Shown piece by piece: positions 1-5,553 of a stretch of 7,816 nt of DNA. The DNA comes from Acidobacteriota bacterium (GTDB lineage: Bacteria; Acidobacteriota; Terriglobia; UBA7540): assembly GCA_021828225.1 (NCBI GenBank), contig JAKASH010000124.1, forward strand, positions 1 through 7,816, in the 5' to 3' direction. Every line of letters starts with the position of its first letter. Position 1 is the first letter of the stretch. The position numbers and the translations under genes were made by a program. The notes under the pieces are model-generated. The model did not search any database, was not told where the DNA came from, and worked only from the letters and a program-made list of their open reading frames with translations.

Positions 1-174
1 CTGAATGTTGCTGTGTGCTCCCAAGCGGATCGGGCCGATGTCGCCGCGCAAAACCACCTGGAACCAGACGCTGGCATTCTCCGCAATTTCGACATCGCCG
101 ATCAGGTCGGCGCTCGCGGCGACATACGCCGATTCTGCCACGCGAGGTGAAACGCCTTTGTAGCTCGCAATCAT
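1..174 (-). CDS. Gamma-carbonic-anhydrase-like hexapeptide-repeat protein, 5' part only
   Basis: The first 58 codons of a gene that continues past the left edge. The visible protein starts MIASYKGVSPRVAESAYVAA and contains ADLIGDVEI, then SVWFQVVLRGDIGPIRLG, and ends at SNIQ. This is the N-terminal left-handed beta-helix pattern of the gamma-carbonic anhydrase / YrdA / PaaY family. The conserved Arg and Asp of RGD (residues 43 and 45) and the Gln of NIQ (residue 58) are in place; the metal-binding histidines would lie beyond the edge. The start is well fixed: an in-frame TGA lies at 187-189 on the same strand and no other start codon intervenes. No clear Shine-Dalgarno is visible. Family members are usually cytosolic trimers; many are true CO2 hydratases, others have no known activity, so the reaction is unproven. 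It is separated from the next gene by a hairpin and is probably its own transcription unit. Confidence 0.87.
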   Translation of the reverse strand, partial: MIASYKGVSPRVAESAYVAASADLIGDVEIAENASVWFQVVLRGDIGPIRLGAHSNIQ

Positions 175-212
175 GGATTCGCCCGCTCAGCCCAAAATCC
201 TGCGATGTCTTG

Positions 213-241
213 AACCTATTGAAGTTAACATATCCGCTCAA
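213..241 (-). promoter_or_regulatory. Candidate sigma-70-type promoter for the carbonic-anhydrase-like gene
   Basis: Read on the minus strand, TTGAGC (236-241) and TAGGTT (213-218) are separated by exactly 17 bp. The -35 matches 4 of 6 consensus bases; the -10 keeps the important T1, A2 and T6. Transcription would begin near 206, giving a leader of about 32 nt before the ATG. The same TTGA-N17-TAGG arrangement appears upstream of two other minus-strand genes here. This is prediction by eye only. Confidence 0.35.
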
Positions 242-303
242 AAAGCCGCAAGGCTGGCGGCTGCTGACCTCCTCACTGCGGTCAGGACAGATTCGCGAAG
301 CGA

Positions 304-332
304 CTCTGTGTTTCTCAAGCTTTCACACAGAG
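304..332. repeat. 8-bp inverted repeat in intergenic DNA
   Basis: CTCTGTGT (304-311) and ACACAGAG (325-332) are exact reverse complements separated by 13 nt. Neither side is followed by a T tract, so it is not an obvious terminator. It lies upstream of the carbonic-anhydrase-like promoter. Function unknown. Confidence 0.4.
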
Positions 333-348
333 GCCGTGGAGGATCTAT

Positions 349-403
349 TGTAGCGGCGCTGTCCTCAGCGCCGAAATTCGCCGGTGGGGACACCGGCGCT
401 ACA
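349..403. repeat. Head-to-head pair of TGTAGCG palindromic repeat units
   Basis: Two hairpin units face each other. Unit 1 starts TGTAGCG at 349 and has stem arms 354-361 and 366-373 (8 bp, loop TCCT). Unit 2 is read from the other strand, starts TGTAGCG at 403 and has stem arms 379-386 and 391-398 (8 bp, loop GGGA). The units share the frame TGTAGCG, stem, TGTCC-like loop, stem, AATT, but their stems differ in compensating ways. The outer ends TGTAGC (349-354) and GCTACA (398-403) are also exact inverses. A third, near-identical unit sits at 2740-2773. This is the organisation of REP-like dispersed intergenic palindromes. It may also act as RNA structure, but nothing shows that. Confidence 0.75.
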
Positions 404-445
404 GCCGGCCACGGAGGAAACGGATCGCCATCAGGCAAAGACAGG

Positions 446-480
446 AAAGGCCCGGCACGCTCTGAACGCACCGGGCCTTT
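446..480 (-). terminator. Probable terminator of the methyltransferase gene
   Basis: AAAGGCCCGG (446-455) and CCGGGCCTTT (471-480) form a perfect 10-bp stem around a 15-nt loop, about 48 nt past the methyltransferase stop codon. On the minus strand the stem ends in TTT and is followed by CCTGTCTTTG, a broken T-rich stretch. The A and T ends of the stem would allow some function in both directions. The gap from 175 to 527 holds no gene: only this hairpin, the repeat pair at 349-403, the inverted repeat at 304-332 and a candidate promoter. Confidence 0.6.
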
Positions 481-527
481 CAGCCCCAGCCAGGTAAAAA
501 TCAAACACGGACGATTTTATGGCCTCG

Positions 528-1553
528 TTACTTGACCCCGAGCACCACGGTGTGCGGACCTGACGGCACCGGGTGCGAGGAAACGTTGCCAAAGCCTGCT
601 TCGTAGTACATCGACTCCAGTTCCCGGAACGTATAAGCGTCGCCCGAAGGCGTACTGGCCAGCATGGTCATGCTGAACGAGGCGGCCATGGGCGGCGACA
701 CCCGGTCTTCATTCGGTACGAATTCCAGGGCTGCGGCGCGGCCACCGGGTTTCAGCGCCGCGCGGACCTTCTTCAGCAATCCGACGTTGGTGGTCGGATC
801 AAAGTGGTGCAGGAAGTTGGTGAGCAGCACGGCGTCATACGGCCCGCCGTATTCCACCTCGAAGGCGCTGCCTGGCAGCTTGGTGTAGCGGTCGGACACT
901 CCGGCTTTCTTTGCATTGGCGTGCGCCACTTCGAGTACGGGTGCCCAATCGACGGCGACAATGTGCGCCTGGGGGTTCTGCCTGGCCACCTCGATGCCGA
1001 ACAGCCCGTGGCCTGCAGCAATGTCAAGCACTTTGAGGGGGCCGTTATGGCCGTCCAGAACGATGGAGCCGAGAGGCGTGGCCATGGGCGCCATCATGGG
1101 GGCCATGCTGTGCGCAAACTCCACCCAGATCGGGTTCTCGGGTTCAACCGTGCCTTGCCCAGGGAGCACGGTGTGCCCATTCCGGACAATCTCGGTCAGA
1201 TTTTCATAGGGTCGATGCAACGCGGGATTGGCCAGAAAGCGCGCCGTCGCGCCGAGGCAGGCCGGGGAGCGCGGATCGAGGAATACGGCGCTGGTCGGAG
1301 TGTGATGGTAACGGTTGCCCTCTTTGCTGAGCAAACCAATGATGGTGAGATAGTCGCAAAGGATGCGCACGCCGCGTTCAGAGGCCGCACAGTGTTTGGC
1401 CAGTGAGGCAACATCGCCCGGTCCTTCGCCAATGGCCCGGAACAGGTCAAGTTCGATGGCCGCGCGTAGAGCCGCCGAGCGCTGGTAGGCCATCAAAGTT
1501 TCGAAAACGAGTGCAGGCGTAGGCGCTGCCGCCGCCTGCGGTGTCGATGCCAT
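528..1553 (-). CDS. SAM-dependent O-methyltransferase (Methyltransf_2 / CrtF-like family)
   Basis: A 341-residue protein with the two-part layout of the Methyltransf_2 family. Residues about 15-95 form the winged-helix dimerisation domain (ALVFETLMAYQRSAALRAAI through YHHTPTSAVFL). Residues about 170-340 form the Rossmann SAM-binding domain. Motif I is VLDIAAGHGLFG (175-186), with acidic D202 in VAVDW, which normally contacts the SAM ribose. LLTNFLHHFD (243-252) aligns with the family's VLHDWxD, so H249 is in the place of the catalytic base. LKPGGRAAALEF (267-278) is the usual post-motif. Length is typical. Relatives methylate hydroxyls on carotenoids, polyketides or indoles; the substrate here cannot be read from sequence. 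The ATG start is supported by GGAGG at 1561-1565, 7 nt upstream. No biosynthetic genes lie nearby, so it may act alone. A hairpin at 446-480 probably ends its transcript. Confidence 0.93.
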   Translation of the reverse strand: MASTPQAAAAPTPALVFETLMAYQRSAALRAAIELDLFRAIGEGPGDVASLAKHCAASERGVRILCDYLTIIGLLSKEGNRYHHTPTSAVFLDPRSPACLGATARFLANPALHRPYENLTEIVRNGHTVLPGQGTVEPENPIWVEFAHSMAPMMAPMATPLGSIVLDGHNGPLKVLDIAAGHGLFGIEVARQNPQAHIVAVDWAPVLEVAHANAKKAGVSDRYTKLPGSAFEVEYGGPYDAVLLTNFLHHFDPTTNVGLLKKVRAALKPGGRAAALEFVPNEDRVSPPMAASFSMTMLASTPSGDAYTFRELESMYYEAGFGNVSSHPVPSGPHTVVLGVK

Positions 1554-1642
1554 AAATCTCCCTCCCCAGCCGGAAATCTTGCCCCGACTGCCGGCATGGA
1601 TGCGTGGTCCTGCATCCGAGATTCTAATTGTGGGAATCCCCA

Positions 1643-1720
1643 GCAGGTACGATACACTTAGTCAACGCTGAAAGCAATTTTTTTCGGGCTTGGCGCGTAG
1701 GGGCAGGTATGATACCTGCC
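1643..1720. promoter_or_regulatory. Direct repeat GCAGGTAyGATAC, one copy within a palindrome (possible operator)
   Basis: GCAGGTACGATAC (1643-1655) recurs as GCAGGTATGATAC (1703-1715), 12 of 13 bases identical and offset by exactly 60 bp. The second copy is part of a perfect palindrome, GGCAGGTATGATACCTGCC (1702-1720), with a single central base. Both lie in the 241-bp gap upstream of the methyltransferase and downstream of the secreted-protein gene. On the minus strand the first copy overlaps a weak promoter guess: TTGCTT (1672-1677), 17 bp, TATCGT (1649-1654). Another possible -10, TAGAAT, lies at 1621-1626. Repressor sites often look like this, but no regulator is encoded in the window. 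The palindrome could instead be a terminator stem for the gene ending at 1795, although it lacks a T tract, or a small repeat element. Confidence 0.4.
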
Positions 1721-1794
1721 ACTGTAAAACGGACTTCCAAGACTGCAGACATCGCAAGGAATGCGACGCGCCACCCGTGATGCCCCACCTGCTG

Positions 1795-2463
1795 TCAGAA
1801 GTGCGGCATCTGCATCTTTTGAGGCTCGCCCGTGATGTGAGAAGTCTGGCCGGTCAAAACCTTTTCCAGGACCATTGAGGTGTCACCGCCGGTCATTTTG
1901 ACCACGCCATACGGAGAAACTTTTGTGGAGATCCAGTAGTCAATCGTCTTGCCGTTTTCCTGCTTGCGATAGTGTTCGCAATCAAAGGTGCCGGCTGGCA
2001 CGGTGATGCTTTCGGTCCCGATTTTCTCTCCCGGGCTGCCGCTTCCTGGTTCCTGGCCCGACTGAGGATGTTGTTGAAACATGCCCATCATGCCGGCAGG
2101 CATTTCCATGGCGGGACGCCCCGGAGGCTGCATGATCAGGCGTTTGATCTCGGAGTGCGGCCCATTCAGAACCGTGAGCTCTTTCATGATCATTTCGCCC
2201 TTCATCCTGGGGCTCTCAGTTCGAATCTCAAGCCAGTAGCCCTCGTTCCCCTCCACCTGTTCTTTCCCGACCACGGCGTAAGTGAAATTGACGCTGCCGT
2301 CTTGCGTGGTCACCTGGTACTGGGCTCCTGAACCGACCACCGGATTTAACGGAGTCGGCATCTGCGGCGCGTGCGGACCTTGATGCATCATCTGAGCTCC
2401 TGCACTGGCAGTTAGACATAAACATAAGGCGCACAGAACTGCTGCTTTACGGCTGATGCTCAT
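1795..2463 (-). CDS. Secreted Met-rich protein of unknown function
   Basis: A 222-residue protein with a clear Sec signal peptide: positive start (SRK, residues 4-6), hydrophobic core AAVLCALCLCLTASA, and a likely cut after AGA (residues 21-23). The mature chain is about 199 residues. A central stretch (about 133-146, SGQEPGSGSPGEK) looks like a flexible linker between two beta-rich halves. The second half has IGTESITVPAGTFDCEHY (148-165), then DYWISTKVSPYGVVKM and ITGEP. I associate this pattern with exported hypothetical proteins of Acidobacteriota, distantly like DUF3108-type domains, but I cannot name a function. It has 16 methionines in the mature part, clustered near both ends (QMMH, MEMPAGMMGMF, KMQMPHF). 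Cysteines 11, 14 and 16 sit within the signal core and do not form a proper lipobox. The start is supported by GGAGG at 2472-2476, 8 nt before the ATG. It appears monocistronic. Confidence 0.8.
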   Translation of the reverse strand: MSISRKAAVLCALCLCLTASAGAQMMHQGPHAPQMPTPLNPVVGSGAQYQVTTQDGSVNFTYAVVGKEQVEGNEGYWLEIRTESPRMKGEMIMKELTVLNGPHSEIKRLIMQPPGRPAMEMPAGMMGMFQQHPQSGQEPGSGSPGEKIGTESITVPAGTFDCEHYRKQENGKTIDYWISTKVSPYGVVKMTGGDTSMVLEKVLTGQTSHITGEPQKMQMPHF

Positions 2464-2485
2464 TTGTTCTCCCTCCAGGATTCAG

Positions 2486-2514
2486 TTCCTATCATGTTTT
2501 ATCCTTCTTCTCAA
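2486..2514 (-). promoter_or_regulatory. Candidate promoter of the Met-rich secreted protein gene
   Basis: On the minus strand, TTGAGA (2509-2514) and TAGGAA (2486-2491) are 17 bp apart, and the -10 is preceded by TGA, an extended -10 signature. The predicted start near 2479 would give a 16-nt leader just long enough to carry the GGAGG at 2472-2476. Prediction by eye only. Confidence 0.35.
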
Positions 2515-2739
2515 TGGCTCAACGGCCACCTGAGCCGTCAAAAAGGGATGACGAAAACCGGGTTTTGAATGTAACGTGGTCAATCCCTGGCGAAGCAAGC
2601 AGGGATGTTCCAAGTATAGCAAAATGCTACACCCTTGTGGCATGGCAACTCGAAGGTTTCCCCCGGGTCGTGCTGCCGTTGGCGTCATCGGCTGTAACGC
2701 CGGAGTCTCCGATGGTCGGAGTCCAGTAATCGGATTACC

Positions 2740-2773
2740 CGGCGCATTTCGGCGCTGAGACAGCGCCGCTACA
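2740..2773 (-). repeat. Second-locus copy of the TGTAGCG palindromic repeat
   Basis: Read on the minus strand from 2773, this begins TGTAGCGGCGCTGTCTCAGC and continues CGCCGAAATGCGCCGG. Compared with the copy at 349-384 it differs by one missing C in the loop and one T-to-G change; everything else matches over about 35 bases. Its stem arms are 2750-2757 and 2761-2768 (8 bp, loop AGA). The orientation is opposite to that of unit 1. Two intergenic copies 2.4 kb apart with intact stems indicate a dispersed repeat family. Confidence 0.75.
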
Positions 2774-2844
2774 AAAGATGTTGTCACTGCAATTTGCAAA
2801 CCTCTGTAGGCGGAAGCGGGGTCATGCTGTTACGATCTGAAGGG

Positions 2845-2864
2845 TATAATCAGGGACGCGGAGG
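2845..2864 (+). promoter_or_regulatory. -10 box and ribosome binding site of the metallophosphoesterase gene
   Basis: TATAAT at 2845-2850 matches the -10 consensus exactly. The hexamer 17 bp upstream (2822-2827, TCATGC) is a poor -35. A start near 2857 would leave a leader of about 13 nt. GGAGG at 2860-2864 stands 5 nt before the TTG at 2870, and it is this site that decides the unusual start codon. Confidence 0.5.
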
Positions 2865-2869
2865 TCGTC

Positions 2870-3616
2870 TTGCGCTATCTGATCTTGAGTGACGTCCATT
2901 CAAACCTTGAAGCGCTTGAGAAATGTCTCGAGCTTGCGGAGAGCAAGTACGATCAAGTCCTGTGCCTGGGGGACCTGGTCGGGTACGGCCCTGACCCCAA
3001 TCCGGTCATCAGCCGCATCCGGCCGCTCGCCCGGGTTATTGTGCGCGGCAATCATGATAAAGCCTGCTGCGGACTGACGGACACGGAGACCTTCAATGCT
3101 CTTGCGCGCATGGCGACGGACTGGACGCGAACCCGGCTCACACCCGAAAATTTTGAATTTCTCCGCGGGCTTCCGAACGGGCCAGTTCAGGTGGATGGTA
3201 TCGAGCTGGTTCACGGCTCGCCCGTCGATGAAGATGAATACATCTTCGACTCGCTGGACGCCGCCCAGGCTTTTCGCCTGGCGAACGCTCCTCTCATCTT
3301 CTTCGGTCACAGCCACCACCAGGGCGGATTTCTGCTGACGGCCGATAACCGGCTCCAGCCCATTCTGTTATCTCCCATAAACGATGATGAGCCCGTCAGG
3401 CTTTCTCTTGAAGCGGGTGCGCGATACCTGATCAACCCCGGCTCGGTCGGCCAGCCTCGCGACGGCGATTGGCGCGCGGGCTTTGCAATCCTCGCCCGCA
3501 ACCAGAACTGCGTGGACTTCTACAGGACGCCTTACAACCTGGAGAAGACTCAGGAGAAGATGCGTAAGGAAGGTTTGCCGGAACCGCTGGTCACGCGGCT
3601 GGAAGTCGGGCGTTGA
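2870..3616 (+). CDS. Metallophosphoesterase, YfcE/MJ0936-like (Metallophos_2)
   Basis: A 248-residue calcineurin-like phosphoesterase. The dinuclear metal-site motifs appear in order: SDVHSN (D8, H10), LGDLVGYGPDP (D35), RGNHD (N61, H62), LVHGSP (H115) and GHSHHQ (H147, H149). LINPGSVGQPRDGDW (187-201) is the usual C-terminal signature. All metal ligands are present, so it should be active as a phosphatase or phosphodiesterase using Mn2+ or a similar metal. Relatives act on phosphodiesters or phosphoproteins and many remain unassigned, so the substrate is not predictable. There is no signal peptide or membrane segment; it is cytosolic. The start is TTG: it begins exactly at the family N-terminus (MRYLILSDVH), has GGAGG 5 nt upstream, and no upstream in-frame ATG is seen. 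It stands alone and converges on the tldD-tldE-lipoprotein run. Confidence 0.93.
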   Translation: MRYLILSDVHSNLEALEKCLELAESKYDQVLCLGDLVGYGPDPNPVISRIRPLARVIVRGNHDKACCGLTDTETFNALARMATDWTRTRLTPENFEFLRGLPNGPVQVDGIELVHGSPVDEDEYIFDSLDAAQAFRLANAPLIFFGHSHHQGGFLLTADNRLQPILLSPINDDEPVRLSLEAGARYLINPGSVGQPRDGDWRAGFAILARNQNCVDFYRTPYNLEKTQEKMRKEGLPEPLVTRLEVGR

Positions 3617-3632
3617 TCCGCAGGATCCCGCC
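3609..3632. terminator. Possible hairpin between convergent genes
   Basis: GGCG (3609-3612) with CGCC (3629-3632), and GATCC (3615-3619) with GGATC (3623-3627), form a 9-bp stem with a small internal loop and a GCA apex. It overlaps the phosphoesterase stop codon and lies in the 37-bp convergent gap. No T tract follows on either strand, so termination is only a guess from position. Confidence 0.3.
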
Positions 3633-3653
3633 TGAAAACGTGATTGGAGATTC

Positions 3654-4151
3654 TTACTGACCGGCGAGGACGAGGCGCACCAGCGTTATGTTCGGCGGCG
3701 CCTGGTTCCAGGCGGCAGGTACCTGATCGAAAGAGACCTGGAAAGGTTCGGTCTGGCCGGGCTTGAGAGGCAGGGTGTTGCCGCTGACGGGGTAGGCTCG
3801 TTTGTCCTCGAGCGGTTTTCCGTCAATACTCATAAAAGTCAGCCTGATTTCAACATAGACAACCGTTTTATTCCCTTTGTTCGTGACCGTGCTATGGAAG
3901 GTGGTTACCGTGTGGCCCAGAAAGTTTTGTGCGGCCTCGACACGGCCGGGGGTGACCTGGATGTTCTGAAGGTATGCCCGTTCTTCCGGAGTGGAAACAA
4001 ACTTCCTGGGCTGTTGGGAGCTGCAGCCTGTCAGGCCGGCGATCGCAAAAGCGATGGCAAGTGCCACAAGCGAATTTCGAAGGCCCTGGCTCGCGCCCGA
4101 AGCAGGCAAGCCCGAGTTTCGGCCGCTGTGGATAAGCCTGTAGTACGCCAT
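3654..4151 (-). CDS. Small lipoprotein with FxLYD/DUF2393-like domain
   Basis: A 165-residue exported protein. A hydrophobic stretch (SLVALAIAFAIAG, 27-39) leads into the lipobox LTGC (40-43), so C43 should be lipidated and the protein anchored to a membrane. The rest (about 60-162) is one beta-sandwich-like domain: NIQVTPGRVEAAQNFLGHTV, then VTNKGNKTVVYVEIRLTF, PLKPGQTEPFQVSF, and ITLVRL at the end. This resembles the FxLYD/DUF2393 type found in small bacterial lipoproteins; the role is unknown. The ATG start gives a long 26-residue n-region and has no clear Shine-Dalgarno. A TTG at codon 15 would give a more usual signal peptide but also lacks a site, so the exact start is uncertain. It begins 15 nt after the tldE stop codon and is probably co-transcribed with tldD-tldE. 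Whether it works with them is unknown. Confidence 0.82.
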   Translation of the reverse strand: MAYYRLIHSGRNSGLPASGASQGLRNSLVALAIAFAIAGLTGCSSQQPRKFVSTPEERAYLQNIQVTPGRVEAAQNFLGHTVTTFHSTVTNKGNKTVVYVEIRLTFMSIDGKPLEDKRAYPVSGNTLPLKPGQTEPFQVSFDQVPAAWNQAPPNITLVRLVLAGQ

Positions 4152-4166
4152 AGGTATTCGCCGAGG

Positions 4167-5528
4167 CTAAGCGCCTGCGACTGTCAGGCCGCCCACTCGC
4201 AGAGTGGGTGAAGTTACGGCGCGCCGGAATTCCAGATCGCTGCCGATCATCTCAACGTGAGTCAAAATGTCCTGCAGGTTGCCGGCGATGGTCACTTCAT
4301 GGACCGGATACGTCAACTCGCCGTTTTCGATCCACAATCCGGCGGCGCCGCGGGAATAGTCGCCCGTCACCACGTTCACTCCGAAGCCGATCAGTTCCGT
4401 CACGTAGAATCCCTCTTTGACGGAGCGAATGATCTCTTCCGGCGAATGCGTTCCGGGATTCAGATAGAAATTCTTGGGGCCGACGCTCGGCGCTCCGGCC
4501 AGCGCGCGTATGGCATTGCCAGTGGTTTTCAGGTCAAGCTTGCGCGCCGAGTAGGAATTCAAAAGGTAGCTCTGAAGCATGCCGCGCTCGATCACGGTGG
4601 TGGTGGATGCCGGAATGCCTTCATCGTCAAAAGGCCGCGAGCCGAATCCACCCGGCCGCAGGCCGTCGTCGGTCATGGTTATGTTTTCTCCGGCCACCTT
4701 CTGCCCCAGCTTGCCGGTCAGGAAGGAAGCTTTGCGATAGATGGCGTCGCCGCGCACCGCACCAAAAACATGGCCCAGCAGTGTGGAGGCCGTCTCGGAA
4801 TCAAAAACCACCGGAACCTGCCGCGTTGAAACTTTGCGCGCGCCCAGCCGCCGCAAAGCTCTCTGCGCCGCCTTCCGTCCGACCGCTTCCGGCGAGTCGA
4901 GCGCCGCCACGCCGCGGGCCACCGAATACCAGAAATCGCGCTGCATGGCGCCGTCGCCGCTCTCCTGCTGGGCGATGGGTGAAACGGCAATCGAGCAGTA
5001 AGACGAACGGTAGCTGCCCACAAACCCCGCAGAACTGGCATAAACTTTGGTTCCGACACTCGATTCATACCAGGCGCCTTCCGAGTTCCGGATGCGCGGG
5101 TCGGCGCCCAGCGCCGCCTCTTCCGCCCGGCGCGCATAGGCGATTCGCTCCCCGGTGGGAAACGCGGAGACGTCGGGGCAATAGAGCTGAAGATCGCCTT
5201 CGTAGCGGCCCAGCAGCGCGGGTTCGGGAAGTCCGCTCGCCGGGTCTTCGGAAGTCTCTCGCGCCATTTCCATGGTTCGTTGGACCAGCATCTCGAGCGA
5301 GGCGGGCGAGAAGTCGCTGGAAAAGGCCGAAGCGCTCTGGGTTCCAATAAAGACGCGCAGGCCCAGGCCCTTGGAGGCGGCTTCCTTCAGCTTCTCGATT
5401 TTTCCCAGGCGCAGGGTCGTGGAAAATTCCTCGCCTTCCAGCACCACAACGTCGGCGGCGCTGGCCCCGGCGCCCGTCGCCTTATCAACCAGATCTTTTG
5501 CTACTTGTTCGAGGTTCAATTCTGTCAT
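4167..5528 (-). CDS. tldE: TldE/PmbA, partner subunit of the TldD/TldE metalloprotease
   Basis: A 453-residue protein of the PmbA/TldE family (PF01523 type), close to the usual length. Recognisable segments are the N-terminal domain up to about residue 225, the middle sequence RPFDDEGIPASTTTVIERG (298-316), and the C-terminal block GFGVNVVTGDYSRGAAGLWI (381-400) followed by ENGELTYPVHEVTIAGNL. It has no HExxxH and no zinc-binding cysteine motif, as expected for the non-catalytic subunit; TldD supplies the active site. The heterodimer is a cytosolic protease that threads unfolded peptides into its chamber. In E. coli it removes the microcin B17 leader and helps degrade the CcdA antitoxin. The gene starts 14 nt after the tldD stop codon, with only a weak GAG as ribosome site, so translational coupling to tldD is plausible. 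The lipoprotein gene follows 15 nt later. Confidence 0.96.
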   Translation of the reverse strand: MTELNLEQVAKDLVDKATGAGASAADVVVLEGEEFSTTLRLGKIEKLKEAASKGLGLRVFIGTQSASAFSSDFSPASLEMLVQRTMEMARETSEDPASGLPEPALLGRYEGDLQLYCPDVSAFPTGERIAYARRAEEAALGADPRIRNSEGAWYESSVGTKVYASSAGFVGSYRSSYCSIAVSPIAQQESGDGAMQRDFWYSVARGVAALDSPEAVGRKAAQRALRRLGARKVSTRQVPVVFDSETASTLLGHVFGAVRGDAIYRKASFLTGKLGQKVAGENITMTDDGLRPGGFGSRPFDDEGIPASTTTVIERGMLQSYLLNSYSARKLDLKTTGNAIRALAGAPSVGPKNFYLNPGTHSPEEIIRSVKEGFYVTELIGFGVNVVTGDYSRGAAGLWIENGELTYPVHEVTIAGNLQDILTHVEMIGSDLEFRRAVTSPTLRVGGLTVAGA

Positions 5529-5529
5529 G

Positions 5530-5553
5530 GAGATCTCAACGTTTACGTAAACG
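5530..5553. repeat. Two adjacent perfect palindromes at the tldD-tldE junction
   Basis: CGTTTACGTAAACG (5540-5553) is a perfect 14-bp palindrome that contains the tldD stop codon (5543-5545). GAGATCTC (5530-5537) is a perfect 8-bp palindrome directly upstream of the tldE ATG. In RNA the first could fold as a 5-bp stem with an ACGU loop; as DNA it has the symmetry of a dimeric regulator site. Either role is inference. Confidence 0.45.

Larger units (their letters stand above)
2464..2869. other. Divergent intergenic region with several palindromes
   Basis: This 406-bp gap between divergent genes holds no credible gene. Beyond the two promoters and the TGTAGCG repeat it has a run of short inverted repeats: ATCCCTG/CAGGGAT (2583-2589 and 2600-2606, 10-nt loop), CTCCGA/TCGGAG (2707-2712 and 2716-2721, 3-nt loop) and GTAATC/GATTAC (2726-2731 and 2733-2738, 1 central base). 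The reading frames across it are short and use the repeat as coding sequence, which argues against them. Confidence 0.6.

Noticed and set aside
173..535. Plus-strand frame of 120 codons and an opposing minus-strand frame of 88 codons in the first intergenic gap
   Set aside because: Both run through the palindromic repeat and the terminator hairpin, lack ribosome sites and resemble no family.
573..1406. Long plus-strand frame (277 codons) opposite the methyltransferase
   Set aside because: Shadow of the minus-strand gene, whose protein has clear SAM-binding motifs and a good ribosome site.
1690..1878. Cys/His-containing 62-codon plus-strand frame that looks zinc-finger-like
   Set aside because: Starts with a non-ATG codon without a ribosome site, and its second part lies antisense to the secreted-protein gene.
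2482..2799. Minus-strand frame of 105 codons in the divergent gap
   Set aside because: It is built partly from the TGTAGCG repeat, overlaps the secreted-protein promoter and has no recognisable domain.
4607..5350. Arg/Pro-rich frames of 247 and 209 codons over tldE
   Set aside because: Low-complexity shadow frames in GC-rich DNA; the real gene has full TldE family similarity.
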